A DNA stretch of 64,000 nt from DATDPM01 sp041498815. GTDB lineage: Bacteria > Pseudomonadota > Alphaproteobacteria > DATDPM01. The notes below the pieces were generated by a model. The model worked only from the letters and a program-made list of their open reading frames with translations. It was not told the DNA's origin and searched no databases. This document shows, one piece after another, positions 52,162-61,678 of this stretch (its first letter is position 1; every line of letters starts with the position of its first letter). The stretch spans positions 1-64,000 of the forward strand of contig JBGQJC010000002.1 of the NCBI GenBank assembly GCA_041498815.1, given 5' to 3'. Position numbers and translations under genes: made by a program.

Positions 52162-53106
52162 TCAGGCGATGCGCGCGACCGGGAGCTTGCGCAGCTCGTC
52201 CGGAAGCTTGAATTGGACGTTTTCTTCCTCGCCGTCGAGGATTTCGAGCTTGATGTCGCGGTAGGAGCGCAGCCGGTCGATCAGCTCCGCCACCAGCTCC
52301 TCGGGCGTCGAGGCGCCCGCCGTGATTCCGACCGCATCGATTCCTTCGAGCCAATCGGGCTCGAGATGGCTGGCGTCCTCGATCAGATAGGTGGCAACGC
52401 CGGTATCGGCGGCGATTTCGCGCAGGCGATTGGAGTTCGAGCTGTTCCGCGCCCCCACCACCAGGAACAAATCCACCTTGGGGGCGAGCTCACGCACCGC
52501 GCGCTGGCGATTCTGGGTCGCGTAGCAGATGTCCCTCACGTCGGGACCGACGATCTTGGGGAAGCGCAGCGAGAGCGCCTCGATCACCTCGCGGGTGTCG
52601 TCCACGCTGAGCGTCGTTTGTGACACATAGGCGAGCATTCCGGGGTTATCGACTTCGAGCTTTTCAACGTCCTCGACCGTGGAGACCAGATAAACCTTGC
52701 CCGGGACGCGGCCCATGGTGCCTTCGACCTCCGGGTGGCCTTCGTGGCCGATCAAGACCACTTCGAAACCCTGTTCCGCGTAGCGCTGGCCTTCCTTGTG
52801 GACCTTGGCCACCAGCGGGCAGGTGGCATCCACCACGGGGAGCGCGCGCAGCCGCGCCAAGTCTTCGACCTTTTGCGAGACGCCGTGGGCGCTGAACACC
52901 GTGACCGCGCCGTCCGGGATCTCGTGCAACTCTTCGACGAAGCGGGCGCCTTTCGCTTTGAGATCTTCCACCACCCGCTTGTTGTGGACGATCTCGTGGC
53001 GCACATAGACCGGCGGCCCGTAGATTTCGAGCGCCCGTTCGACGATCTCGATCGCGCGCTCGACGCCGGCGCAAAAACCCCTGGGCTTGGCTAGAATGAC
53101 CCGCAA
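52162..53106 (-). CDS. ispH: 4-hydroxy-3-methylbut-2-enyl diphosphate reductase IspH
   Basis: The 314-residue Fe-S enzyme makes IPP and DMAPP in the last MEP-pathway step. Cluster cysteines lie in ILAKPRGFCAGVERAIEIVE (Cys12), VVDATCPLV and ICYATQNRQ. EIVHNKRVV and the SNSNRLREIA segment are typical. A TTG start at 53106 is chosen because GGAGG ends exactly seven bases before it and the product then begins LRVILAKPRG, the usual family N-terminus; the longer reading adds 16 unrelated residues. With hpnH downstream it forms a short operon. Confidence 0.94.
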   Translation of the reverse strand: MRVILAKPRGFCAGVERAIEIVERALEIYGPPVYVRHEIVHNKRVVEDLKAKGARFVEELHEIPDGAVTVFSAHGVSQKVEDLARLRALPVVDATCPLVAKVHKEGQRYAEQGFEVVLIGHEGHPEVEGTMGRVPGKVYLVSTVEDVEKLEVDNPGMLAYVSQTTLSVDDTREVIEALSLRFPKIVGPDVRDICYATQNRQRAVRELAPKVDLFLVVGARNSSNSNRLREIAADTGVATYLIEDASHLEPDWLEGIDAVGITAGASTPEELVAELIDRLRSYRDIKLEILDGEEENVQFKLPDELRKLPVARIA

Positions 53107-53329
53107 ACCGTCACCTCCGTCGACATCCGATAATCCCCTAAACGCCCGGGGCACCCGTTTGGTGCCGCCGCCCCCCCGCTATATCCCCTCGGGCGCCGTT
53201 ACCGGCCCACACCATAACCGGTCTTGACGGGCATTGGAAATCATCCGAATTTACCAATCCTGGCAAGTACTTGATTGGAAACCTAGCACGGATCTGGTCA
53301 CGCCGCCACCGGGCGATGCGCCGCATCCG

Positions 53330-54319
53330 TCACGACAGGTATCCGTTGCTTCGGTACCAGGCCACGGCATCGCGCAAGGCAAGCCAGGCCTCCCTCGGCT
53401 CGAAGCCCAACTCGCGCCGCGACTTGTCGCTTGAAAAATACATGAGCTTTTTCGCCATGCGCGCCGAATCGACGGTAGCCAACGGCTCGCCGCCCCAAAC
53501 CTTCGCCACCGCCTCGGCCATATAGGCGATCGGCACGACGAGTTTGTGGGGAAGCCGGAACCTGGGGCCAGTACCCCCGGTGATCTCGGCAATCGCCACG
53601 AGAATTTCCCGGAGCGTCATGTTGGTGCCGCCCAAGACATAGCGCTCGCCGATGCGGCCGCGCTCGAAGGCGCGCAAATGCCCCTCGGCCACGTCGTCCA
53701 CGTGCACGACATTGAGGCCGGTTTCGGTATAGGCCGGCATGCGGCCCGCCGCCGCCGCGACGATCAGGCGCCCCGTGGGCGTCGGCTTGATGTCGCGCGG
53801 GCCGATGGGGGCGGAAGGGTTGACGGTGACGACGGGGATTTTTTCCTGCGCGGTCAGGCGTTTCACCTCGGCCTCGGCCAAAAATTTCGAGCGCTTGTAA
53901 TGGCCGATCATGTCGGTGATCGAGACCGGCGTTTCCTCGTCGGCCGGCGTCCCGCTGGCGTTCGATCCCAGCGTCGCCACGCTGCTGGTGTAGACGATGC
54001 GCGATGCGCCCGACTCGGCCGCCGCCAGCATCAGGTTGCGGGTGCCGGCGACGTTGGCCTCGTAGATTTCGGCCGGGTTCGGAGTCCACAGCCGGTAATC
54101 GGCGGCGGCGTGGAACACGGCCGTGCAGCCTTTGCAGGCACGGGCAAGCGAAGCAGGGTCGAGCAGATCCCCGGTCACGATTTCGATGGGCAAGCCTTCG
54201 AGATTGGCGCGGTCGCTCCCGACCCGCGCCAGCGCGCGGACCTCGTGACCGGCGTCCAACAACCTTCTGACGATGGCGGAGCCGACGAACCCCGTTCCGC
54301 CCGTGACCAGGGTGGTCAT
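53330..54319 (-). CDS. hpnA: Hopanoid-associated sugar epimerase HpnA
   Basis: The 329-residue NAD-dependent epimerase/dehydratase has the Rossmann motif MTTLVTGGTGFVGSAIVRRL, the active-site YTSSVATLG...HYKRSKFLAE with Tyr-x-x-x-Lys, and NPSAPIGPRDIKPTPTGRLI typical of HpnA. It is a constant member of hopanoid clusters, though its reaction is not settled. The ATG at 54319 is used; the longer in-frame reading overlaps the nucleotidyltransferase. A 223-bp gap holds the ispH promoter region downstream. Confidence 0.93.
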   Translation of the reverse strand: MTTLVTGGTGFVGSAIVRRLLDAGHEVRALARVGSDRANLEGLPIEIVTGDLLDPASLARACKGCTAVFHAAADYRLWTPNPAEIYEANVAGTRNLMLAAAESGASRIVYTSSVATLGSNASGTPADEETPVSITDMIGHYKRSKFLAEAEVKRLTAQEKIPVVTVNPSAPIGPRDIKPTPTGRLIVAAAAGRMPAYTETGLNVVHVDDVAEGHLRAFERGRIGERYVLGGTNMTLREILVAIAEITGGTGPRFRLPHKLVVPIAYMAEAVAKVWGGEPLATVDSARMAKKLMYFSSDKSRRELGFEPREAWLALRDAVAWYRSNGYLS

Positions 54320-54389
54320 GAACCGGGTTTGATTCGCGCAGCAGCCGTTGGGCGCGAATGCCGCGCTTTGCTCCGCGAAGGTGTGGCGA

Positions 54390-55148
54390 TCATAGCCGCG
54401 CCCCGCGCGGCAAATCGGCGAGCCGCGGCAAGATTTCGCTTCGCGCCCGCAGGACGTCTTCGGGAAAATCGATCTCGATCCAAGGCAGGCCGGTGACGTC
54501 CTCGTATCCGAAGCTGCCCGGCGCCTCAATGAGAACGTCGCGCAGCGCCTCTTCGTACCAGACGCCGCGCTTACCGCCCGCGACATAGGAATCTGCGACG
54601 GCGGCAAGCCGGGCCGCGATCCCGGGCGAGAGCCGGAAGAAGCCGACCGATTCGCCGCAGAAGTCGTAAGGGTTGCGGGGAATCTTGTGGAAGTCCACGA
54701 GATCTTCGCCCTTCACGCACAGCTTCACCGGTTCCTCGCCCGGCTCGATCCGCCGGTCCATGAGGAAGCAGTTACCGTGCCCGGATGAGAGGAGCCTGGT
54801 CATCAGCCGATAATCGTACAGGACGTCCGCATCCATGAGCAGGATGTCCGCGCCCCCCGCAAGTTCTTCACGCATTGCCCAGAGAGAAACGATGCTACCG
54901 TCCCGGTAATCGGGGTTCAACACGCAACTGGCGAATCCCGATTGCGAGGCGCCCAACGCGGTCAATTCGGCCGCGATCCGGGGCGCTTGGTGACCGGTCG
55001 CGATCGTGACCCGCTCGATGCCGGCATGGCGCAGGATTTCCAAATGCCGCGCCAGCAGGCTTTTGCCGCCGAACTCCAACAGGGCCTTGGGCGGGTGCCC
55101 GGGCCCCAGCCTTTGCCCGACGCCCGCGGCCAAAATCACGGCTTTCAC
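54390..55148 (-). CDS. Nucleotidyltransferase (LicC/PntC-like) coupled to hpnN
   Basis: The 252-residue protein has a NTP_transferase fold: VKAVILAAGVGQRLG, the lysine of PPKALLEFGGKSLL, and the metal-binding DADVLYD. The size and NPDYRDGSIVSLWAMREEL segment resemble cytidylyltransferases that activate phosphocholine or phosphonoalkyl groups. The GTG start at 55148 overlaps the hpnN stop (GTGA), so it is coupled to the hopanoid transporter, which is not a usual hpn neighbour to my knowledge. Given the AEP pathway 3.7 kb away, it might load AEP as CMP-AEP; the substrate is an inference. Confidence 0.78.
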   Translation of the reverse strand: MKAVILAAGVGQRLGPGHPPKALLEFGGKSLLARHLEILRHAGIERVTIATGHQAPRIAAELTALGASQSGFASCVLNPDYRDGSIVSLWAMREELAGGADILLMDADVLYDYRLMTRLLSSGHGNCFLMDRRIEPGEEPVKLCVKGEDLVDFHKIPRNPYDFCGESVGFFRLSPGIAARLAAVADSYVAGGKRGVWYEEALRDVLIEAPGSFGYEDVTGLPWIEIDFPEDVLRARSEILPRLADLPRGARL

Positions 55149-57805
55149 GGCGCCGCCGGTTTGGCGCGCTTGGCCGCGCGCCGGTCGCGCAGCTCCTGCA
55201 TCGCGGGCAGCACCACCAGGGTGCACACCAGCGCCAGCGTCAGGGACACGAACAGCAGGACCCCCATGCTGGCGGTGCCGCGATGGTTCGAGACCGCGAG
55301 CGTGCCGAACGAGCCCATGGTGGTGAGCGCGCTGAAGAGCACCGCGCGCGGCGTGTTGGTGGCGAGCACGACGGCGACCGCCGCGGTCGCGCGGTGGCGC
55401 AACACCAGATAGATGCCGTAGCCGACGCCCAAGCTCAGCAGCAGCGGGAGCGCGATCACGTTCGCGAAGTTGAACGGCGTGCCCGCCACCACCGTGAACG
55501 CGACGGTCAAGAGCGCCGCCAGCACCAGGGGCGTCAGCACGAAGATCGTGTCCACGACATTGCGCATGACGCACAGCAGCAGAATCAAGATTCCGGCGGC
55601 GGAGTAGATGCCGGCCTGCTCGAAGGCTTTGACCACCGCATCGCCGGCCGCGAGCATCACCACGGGATTGTCGGTGGCATCGGGCGCCACCTGGCGCACG
55701 CCGGCGACGAATTGGCGCAACGCCTTGTCGTTGTTCATGTCGCCCGCCGGCACCACGGTGACGAGCGCGCGCCCGTCGGCCGCGATCGCGCGGGCGCGCA
55801 AGTCGGGCGGAAGATTGTCGCGCGTCACTGGTTCCGGCTCGAGCGCCTGACGCAGCCGCTCGAGTCTCGCCGGAAGGGTGGCGAGCAGGCTGGTCTCGAG
55901 GTCGATCAGGCCGGACTTGCCGCGCGTCTCGATGAGCCGCCCGAGATCGTCCGCCAGCTTTTTCGCGGGCCGGGCCAAGAGCCCCGCGCGCGGGCTTGCG
56001 GCAAGCGCCTTGAGCTTGGTGCGGAATTCTTCGGCGGCGGCAAGACGCTGCGCCGGATCGGGCGGCGCCTTGGGCGGGGCCGCCTTCAACACCGGGCGCA
56101 GGAACAGCGCCATGCCTTCGATGATCGGAATCTTCGCTTCCTGATCGCGCGGGATGAAATCGTTGAGCGTCACCGTATCCTTGACCTCGGGCAACTGGTC
56201 GAGTTGCGTGGCCAAGGCTTCCGCGGCGTCGAGATCGGGGGCCAGGACCCCGATGGTGTAGGCGGCGCTGGGATCGGAATGCATCAGGTCGCGGAAGGTC
56301 TGGACCGATTCGGTGGTGGGATCGTTGAGATTGAGCGGATTGAAATCGAATCGCGCGCGCGGCACCAGCACCAGCGCGCCGAGCCCCAGGATCAGCGCGC
56401 CAACCGTGATCGTCACGGGATGGCGCAGCACGAAGCTGAGACTCGGTTCGCCGCTGCCCGAAAGAGCCGCGGCGCGCGCCGCGGCCAAGCTTCCGGGCGC
56501 CAGCGGCATCAGCGCGAGCAGGGCCGGCAGCACCGTCAGATTCGCGAACCAGGCGATGAACATGCTGCCGCCGGCGATGATGCCCAGTTCGGATAGGCCG
56601 ACATAGGCGGTGGGCACGAAGGAGAAGAATCCGATCGTGGCGCTTGCCGCGGCAAGCGTGAGGGCCCCGCCCACGCCGATAGCGGTGTTGCGCAGGGCGT
56701 CGCGCGTGTTGCTGCCGCGCGCGACCCCTTCGCCGTAGCGGAAGCAGAATTGAATTCCAAAATCGATGCCGACGCCGATGAAGAGCACCGCAAATGACAC
56801 GGAAATGAGATTGAGATGGCCGATCGCAAGCGCCGCAAACGCCGCGGCCCAGCCCAGGCCGACGATGAGCGTGATCAGGCTGGCGGCAATGAGCCGCGGC
56901 GAGCGCAGCCCGAGCACGAGAAGTCCGGTCACCAGCAAAAGCGAGAGCACGCCGGCGAATCCGGCGCCCTTCGATACGCTTGCCAATTCTTCGTCCTGGA
57001 GGGCGGCGGCGCCCGTGAGCCGCACCTTGATCACGCTTCCGTCCGCGGTCGGAAGCTGGGCCGCCATCCGCCGCACCGTTGCGATCGCGGCGCCGGCCGG
57101 GTGCAGGGTTGCGTAATCGAGCTTGGGCTGGACGACGATGACATGGCGCAGGTCATCGAGCTTCGATTCGCCCGTCATCATCTCCTGCCAGGACAGGAGA
57201 TAGGGAAGCTTCTTGAGGCGCGCGGTGACCGCCTGCTGCAGCTTGGCCACCACCGGCGCGATCATTCCGGGCTCGGTATGGCCCTCCGCGATCTCGGTTG
57301 CGGCCAGGCCAAGCACGCCGAAGAAGCCACGCAGGTTCATGTCGGCGGCCAGCGACCCGATCAGGGGCTGGGCCTTGGCCAGGCGCTCGGAGAGTTGCGC
57401 CAACTCGTCTTCGTCGAGATAGAGGAGGCCGTTGCGGCTGAAGAACGGGTCGTCGGCGGGGTCGAAGACGTAGGGGAACAGTTCGGGCTGCTTGCGCAGC
57501 TCCGCCGACATCCGGCCGCTCGCATCCGCGACGACATCGGCATTGTCGCCGTCGATCACGATGACGAGGTTGTCATTGAATTGCGGGAACGCATTCTTGA
57601 AGTCGCGGTAGGCAACCTCGAAGGGAAGGTTTTTCGACAGCAGGTCGGCGGTGTCGGTGGACATGGTGAGATGGGTCGCGGCGAAATAAAGCCCGCCCAG
57701 CGCGCTCAGCCCCGCGAGGGCTGCCACCGGAACCGCCGCCCGGCGCATGGACTCCACCCACAGCGCCAGCGTCTGCCGGAACAGATTCGCGGCGGCGGCG
57801 ATCAC
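55145..57805 (-). CDS. hpnN: Hopanoid transporter HpnN (RND/MMPL family)
   Basis: The 886-residue inner-membrane protein carries hopanoids toward the outer membrane. It has two RND halves, each with a large periplasmic loop and six helices; a sterol-sensing-like helix set is seen at LLLVTGLLVLGLRSPRLIAA to IGVGIDFGIQFCFRYGEGVA and at LILLLCVMRNVVDTIFVLTP to LSLGVGYGIYLVLRHRATAA. The start is GTG at 57805. It diverges from hpnM, leaving 130 bp for two promoters. Confidence 0.93.
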   Translation of the reverse strand: MIAAAANLFRQTLALWVESMRRAAVPVAALAGLSALGGLYFAATHLTMSTDTADLLSKNLPFEVAYRDFKNAFPQFNDNLVIVIDGDNADVVADASGRMSAELRKQPELFPYVFDPADDPFFSRNGLLYLDEDELAQLSERLAKAQPLIGSLAADMNLRGFFGVLGLAATEIAEGHTEPGMIAPVVAKLQQAVTARLKKLPYLLSWQEMMTGESKLDDLRHVIVVQPKLDYATLHPAGAAIATVRRMAAQLPTADGSVIKVRLTGAAALQDEELASVSKGAGFAGVLSLLLVTGLLVLGLRSPRLIAASLITLIVGLGWAAAFAALAIGHLNLISVSFAVLFIGVGIDFGIQFCFRYGEGVARGSNTRDALRNTAIGVGGALTLAAASATIGFFSFVPTAYVGLSELGIIAGGSMFIAWFANLTVLPALLALMPLAPGSLAAARAAALSGSGEPSLSFVLRHPVTITVGALILGLGALVLVPRARFDFNPLNLNDPTTESVQTFRDLMHSDPSAAYTIGVLAPDLDAAEALATQLDQLPEVKDTVTLNDFIPRDQEAKIPIIEGMALFLRPVLKAAPPKAPPDPAQRLAAAEEFRTKLKALAASPRAGLLARPAKKLADDLGRLIETRGKSGLIDLETSLLATLPARLERLRQALEPEPVTRDNLPPDLRARAIAADGRALVTVVPAGDMNNDKALRQFVAGVRQVAPDATDNPVVMLAAGDAVVKAFEQAGIYSAAGILILLLCVMRNVVDTIFVLTPLVLAALLTVAFTVVAGTPFNFANVIALPLLLSLGVGYGIYLVLRHRATAAVAVVLATNTPRAVLFSALTTMGSFGTLAVSNHRGTASMGVLLFVSLTLALVCTLVVLPAMQELRDRRAAKRAKPAAP

Positions 57806-57935
57806 GCGGAACCCCGCAAATCCCTGCGCGTTACCATGTGCTTTGGGCCGGCATCGCTTGGCCCGCGCGGCAGTTGAAAGGAGTCCGGTTTTCCCCGATA
57901 TAAGGGGGGCCTTCCCCCGCAGTAGAGGAGAAACA

Positions 57936-58739
57936 ATGGCGTTTCATCGCCTGAATGCCGCGGTTGCCGTGATTTTGACGGGCGTGCTTATAGCCTTTTC
58001 CGCCGCCGCCCAGCAAGATACCGCGCCGGTGCCCATTGCGCCCGAACCAGCACAAACACCGGCGGCGCCGGATTCCACACCGCCGCCGGCCGCCCAAGAG
58101 CCCGCGCCCGCGGCCCAGGAGCCCGCCCCGGCGGCCCAGGAGCCGGCGGCCCAGGAGCCGGCGGCCGTGCCGGCATCGGCGCAAAAGATCATCGAGCAAT
58201 TCCACGCCACGCTTCTCAACGTCATGAAGGAGGGACGGAGCCTGGGATACGACGGGCGTTTCCAATGGCTCCAGCCGGCGGTCAAGGACACGTTCAATCT
58301 TCCGTTCATGGCGGAGATTACCGCGGGTACCTATTGGAACAAGGCAGACGACGAACAACGCCAGAAATACGTCGAAGCATTTTCGAAGATGAGCACCGCA
58401 ACCTACGCCGAGCGGTTCGACGCTTACGCGGGCGAGAAGTTCGACATCACCGGCACCGAGGAAGAAGGCCGCAACTCGGTGGTGATTCAAACCCAAATCA
58501 CCGATCATGACGGCGGCCACACGCTGATCAATTATCTTTTGCGCAACATCGACGGCACGTGGAAGGTCGTGGATGTCTACCTTAACGGCAGCATCAGCGA
58601 ACTCGCGGTCAAGAAATCGGATTATTCCGACGTCTTGAAGACGGGCGGAATCGATGCGCTGGTCGCCGCCTTGAACAACAAGGTGGCGAGCATCGCCACC
58701 GATGCCGGGAAATCGGAGGTCAAGACCAAGGTCCGATAA
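57936..58739 (+). CDS. hpnM: Hopanoid-cluster MlaC/Ttg2-like periplasmic protein HpnM
   Basis: The 267-residue protein has a signal peptide (VAVILTGVLIAFSAAAQQ), a low-complexity linker of AAQEPAP-type repeats (about residues 45-80), and an MlaC-like domain (AQKIIEQFHATLLNVMKEGR, AAVKDTFNLPFMAEITAGTY). MlaC-type proteins ferry lipids through the periplasm, so it likely hands over hopanoids from HpnN. AGAGGAG precedes the ATG at 57936. The AEP genes follow on the same strand after 118 bp. Confidence 0.9.
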   Translation: MAFHRLNAAVAVILTGVLIAFSAAAQQDTAPVPIAPEPAQTPAAPDSTPPPAAQEPAPAAQEPAPAAQEPAAQEPAAVPASAQKIIEQFHATLLNVMKEGRSLGYDGRFQWLQPAVKDTFNLPFMAEITAGTYWNKADDEQRQKYVEAFSKMSTATYAERFDAYAGEKFDITGTEEEGRNSVVIQTQITDHDGGHTLINYLLRNIDGTWKVVDVYLNGSISELAVKKSDYSDVLKTGGIDALVAALNNKVASIATDAGKSEVKTKVR

Positions 58740-58857
58740 CGCGCGGCCGCCGCAACCGGCGGCGAGAGGGCCGTTTCCAAGACGGCCATTCCGTATTACC
58801 TTTGGGCGCGAATGGGGGCGCGGCATCAAGCGCCTAGCGCCCGGGTTAGGGGATATG

Positions 58858-60528
58858 ATGAAGGCACAAGTCGTTCTGCCGCGAAACGGCACCGAGACGC
58901 TGCTGGAGCCGCACACCAAGGCGGCGCGGTTGCGCGCGCTTTTGTATTCGCCCGAGCTCTCCTTTCTGATGGAGGCGCACGACGGATTGTCGGCCAAGAT
59001 CGTCGAGGAATCCGGGTTCAAGGGAATCTGGGCCTCGGGGTTGGCGATATCGGCCGCGCTCGGCGTGCGCGACAACAACGAAGCGTCGTGGACACAGGTC
59101 ATCGACGTTCTGGAGTTCATGTCGGACGCCACCACGATTCCGATTCTGGTGGACGGCGATACCGGTTACGGCAACTTCAACAACATGCGCCGCCTAGTCA
59201 AGAAGCTGTGCCAGCGCGGCATCGCGGGCGTGTGCATCGAGGACAAGCTCTTCCCCAAAACCAATTCCTTCCTGGGCGACGGTCAGCCGCTCGCCGATAT
59301 CGGGGAATTCTGCGGCAAAATTAAGGCGGGCAAGGACAGCCAGACGGATGAAGACTTTTGTCTGGTCGCCCGCATCGAGGCGCTGGTCAGCGGTTGGGGG
59401 CACGATGAGGCGCTTCGGCGCGCCGACGCTTATGCCGAGGCCGGGGCAGATGCGATCCTGGTTCATTCCAAGAAATCAGCGGCGGACGAGATCCTGGCCT
59501 TCATGCGCGAATGGAGCGGGCGCTGCCCGATCGTGATCGTGCCCACCATGTTCTACGGCACGCCGACCGAGGTGTTGCACAAGGCGGGCGTCTCGACCGT
59601 GATCTGGGCCAACCACAACATCAGGGCCGCCATCAGCGCCATGCAGGAGGTGTGCCGGCGAATCCAGAGCGAGCATAGCCTGGTCGGGGTCGAAGGCGAG
59701 ATCGCGACGCTTCAGGAGGTCTTCCGCCTCGCCGGCAACAGCGAATTGGCCGACGCCGAGCGGCGCTACGGCAAGGCACGCGAGGAGATCCGGGCGATCG
59801 TGATCGCGGCCTCGCGCGGCGCCGACCTGGGCGAGCTCACCAAGGACCGGCCGAAATGCATGATCGACGTGCGCGGGCGGCCCCTCCTGCGCCGCCTGGT
59901 TTCGACGCTGCGCAAGGGCGGGGTGCGCGAGGTGACGGTGGTGCGCGGTTACAAGAAAGAGGCGATCGATTTGCCGTCCATCAACACCGTGGACAACGAC
60001 GCCTACGCCACCACCGGCGAAGCCGCTTCGCTGGCGTGTGCGGCTTCGCATCTCGAGGGCGGCTGCGTGATTTCCTACGGCGATATCCTGTTCCGCCGTT
60101 ATATCCTCGACGCGCTGTTGCACGGCAGAGGCGACATCGTGCTGGCGGTGGACGCTCTTAGCGCCGACAAGCGCCGCGGCGGCGCCGGGCGCGCGGCGGA
60201 CCTGGTTTCATGCACGCGCCGGTTCACCGGCAATTATCTGCTGGAGAAGGAACCCGCGTTCCTGCGGCGCATCGCCAACAACATCGAGCCCGAATCGGTG
60301 GACGGCGAATGGATCGGACTGGCGCGGCTTTCGGCGCGCGGCTCCGAACTCGTGCGCGGCGAGATCGCGGCCATGGCCGAGGACGGCAGCTTGGCTTCGG
60401 CGAGCTTGCTCGACGTCTTCTCGCGCCTGATCGAGAAGGGCGAAACGATCTCCGTCATCTACATCGCGGGCAATTGGCTCGACGTGGACGACGTTTTCGA
60501 CCTCGCCGAGGCGCGCAACTTCTTGTGA
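58858..60528 (+). CDS. aepX: PEP mutase fused to a nucleotidyltransferase
   Basis: The 556-residue protein has phosphoenolpyruvate mutase at residues 20-300 and an NTP_transferase domain at 312-556. Residues 128-137, EDKLFPKTNS, match the EDKX5NS signature of true PEP mutases rather than lyases, and VDGDTGYGNFNN binds magnesium. The second domain starts VIAASRGADLGELTKDRPK, the form seen in such fusions. The mutase makes phosphonopyruvate and the transferase probably activates the product with CTP. Of three close ATGs, 58858 has the best spacing to TAGGGG. aepY follows after 10 bp. Confidence 0.93.
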   Translation: MKAQVVLPRNGTETLLEPHTKAARLRALLYSPELSFLMEAHDGLSAKIVEESGFKGIWASGLAISAALGVRDNNEASWTQVIDVLEFMSDATTIPILVDGDTGYGNFNNMRRLVKKLCQRGIAGVCIEDKLFPKTNSFLGDGQPLADIGEFCGKIKAGKDSQTDEDFCLVARIEALVSGWGHDEALRRADAYAEAGADAILVHSKKSAADEILAFMREWSGRCPIVIVPTMFYGTPTEVLHKAGVSTVIWANHNIRAAISAMQEVCRRIQSEHSLVGVEGEIATLQEVFRLAGNSELADAERRYGKAREEIRAIVIAASRGADLGELTKDRPKCMIDVRGRPLLRRLVSTLRKGGVREVTVVRGYKKEAIDLPSINTVDNDAYATTGEAASLACAASHLEGGCVISYGDILFRRYILDALLHGRGDIVLAVDALSADKRRGGAGRAADLVSCTRRFTGNYLLEKEPAFLRRIANNIEPESVDGEWIGLARLSARGSELVRGEIAAMAEDGSLASASLLDVFSRLIEKGETISVIYIAGNWLDVDDVFDLAEARNFL

Positions 60529-60538
60529 GGCGCCGTTC

Positions 60539-61678
60539 ATGATCGAGGCCGGCCTGTTCATCGCGCAGGCGATGGCGCGCGGCTTCGACTTCTATTCCGG
60601 GGTGCCCTGCTCGTTCCTGACGCCGTTGATCGACGGCGTGATCAGCGATCCGAAATTGACCTATGTCGGGGCGGCGAGCGAGGGCGAGGCGGCGGCGATC
60701 GCGGCGGGCGCCTGGCTTGCCGGGCGCAAGACCGTGGTCATGTGCCAGAACTCCGGGCTCGGGAACGCGGTCAATCCGCTGACCTCGCTCAATTACCCGT
60801 TCCGGATTCCGACCCTGTTCATCACCACCTGGCGCGGCCAGCCGGGCCTCAAGGACGAGCCCCAGCACGAATTGATGGGCCGCGTCATGGACCGGCTTCT
60901 CGACACCATCGAAATCCGCCACCGGCCATTTCCGGCGGAAAGCCGGGACATAGCACCCGCGCTGGAGGAGGCGGATTCCGCCATGGCGCAAACCGGCCTT
61001 CCGTTCGCCTTCGTCATGGCGAAGGGGAGCGTGGCGAAATCGGCGCTCCGCCAGACCGCGATCGAACCGAAGGCCCCCGGCGAGTACCGCGACCTTCGCG
61101 CCAACGGGGCGAAGCCCGCGCGCGCCGAGGCGTTGAGGACGTTCCTCGACCTCGCGCCCGAGAGCGCCGCGGTGATCGCGACCACCGGCAAATGCGGGCG
61201 CGAGCTGTTCGCGATCGCCGACCGCAAACAGCACCTCTATCAGGTGGGGTCCATGGGCTGCGCGGCCGGCATGGGTTTGGGCGTCGCACTCAATGTCCGG
61301 CGGCCGGTCGTCGTGCTCGACGGCGACGGCGCCGCACTCATGAAGCTGGGCACGGTGGCGACCATTGGCGCCTATCGTCCGCCGAATCTGATCCACGTCG
61401 TGCTCGACAACGGCGTCCACGATTCGACCGGAGGGCAGATGACCGTCTCGGCCACGGTGGATTTCGCGCGGGTCGCGCTCGCCTGCGGTTACGGCGCGGC
61501 GTTTTCCTGCGATTCGCTCGAGGGATTCGCAAACGGGCTGCGCGCCGCCTTCGTGCGCGAGGGGCCGAGCCTCATCCACCTGCGAATTTTGCCCGGTTCG
61601 ATCAAGGACGTAGGCCGGCCGAGCGTGGCCCCGCGCGACGTGGCGCGAAGGTTCAAGGCCTTTCTCGCCTCAGGCTGA
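60539..61678 (+). CDS. aepY: Phosphonopyruvate decarboxylase
   Basis: The 379-residue thiamine-diphosphate enzyme decarboxylates phosphonopyruvate to phosphonoacetaldehyde and so pulls the unfavourable mutase reaction. YSGVPCSFLTPLIDGV is the family N-terminus. ASEGEAAAIAAGAWLAGRKT holds the catalytic glutamate. LDGDGAALMKLGTVATIG with the NGVHDSTGGQ loop is the ThDP/magnesium motif. It lies 10 bp after aepX. Its last 9 bp overlap the convergent transaminase. Confidence 0.94.
   Translation: MIEAGLFIAQAMARGFDFYSGVPCSFLTPLIDGVISDPKLTYVGAASEGEAAAIAAGAWLAGRKTVVMCQNSGLGNAVNPLTSLNYPFRIPTLFITTWRGQPGLKDEPQHELMGRVMDRLLDTIEIRHRPFPAESRDIAPALEEADSAMAQTGLPFAFVMAKGSVAKSALRQTAIEPKAPGEYRDLRANGAKPARAEALRTFLDLAPESAAVIATTGKCGRELFAIADRKQHLYQVGSMGCAAGMGLGVALNVRRPVVVLDGDGAALMKLGTVATIGAYRPPNLIHVVLDNGVHDSTGGQMTVSATVDFARVALACGYGAAFSCDSLEGFANGLRAAFVREGPSLIHLRILPGSIKDVGRPSVAPRDVARRFKAFLASG

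Noticed and set aside
58090..58170. Short tandem repeats resembling a CRISPR or minisatellite
   Set aside because: They encode the AAQEPAP linker of HpnM in frame and have no spacers.
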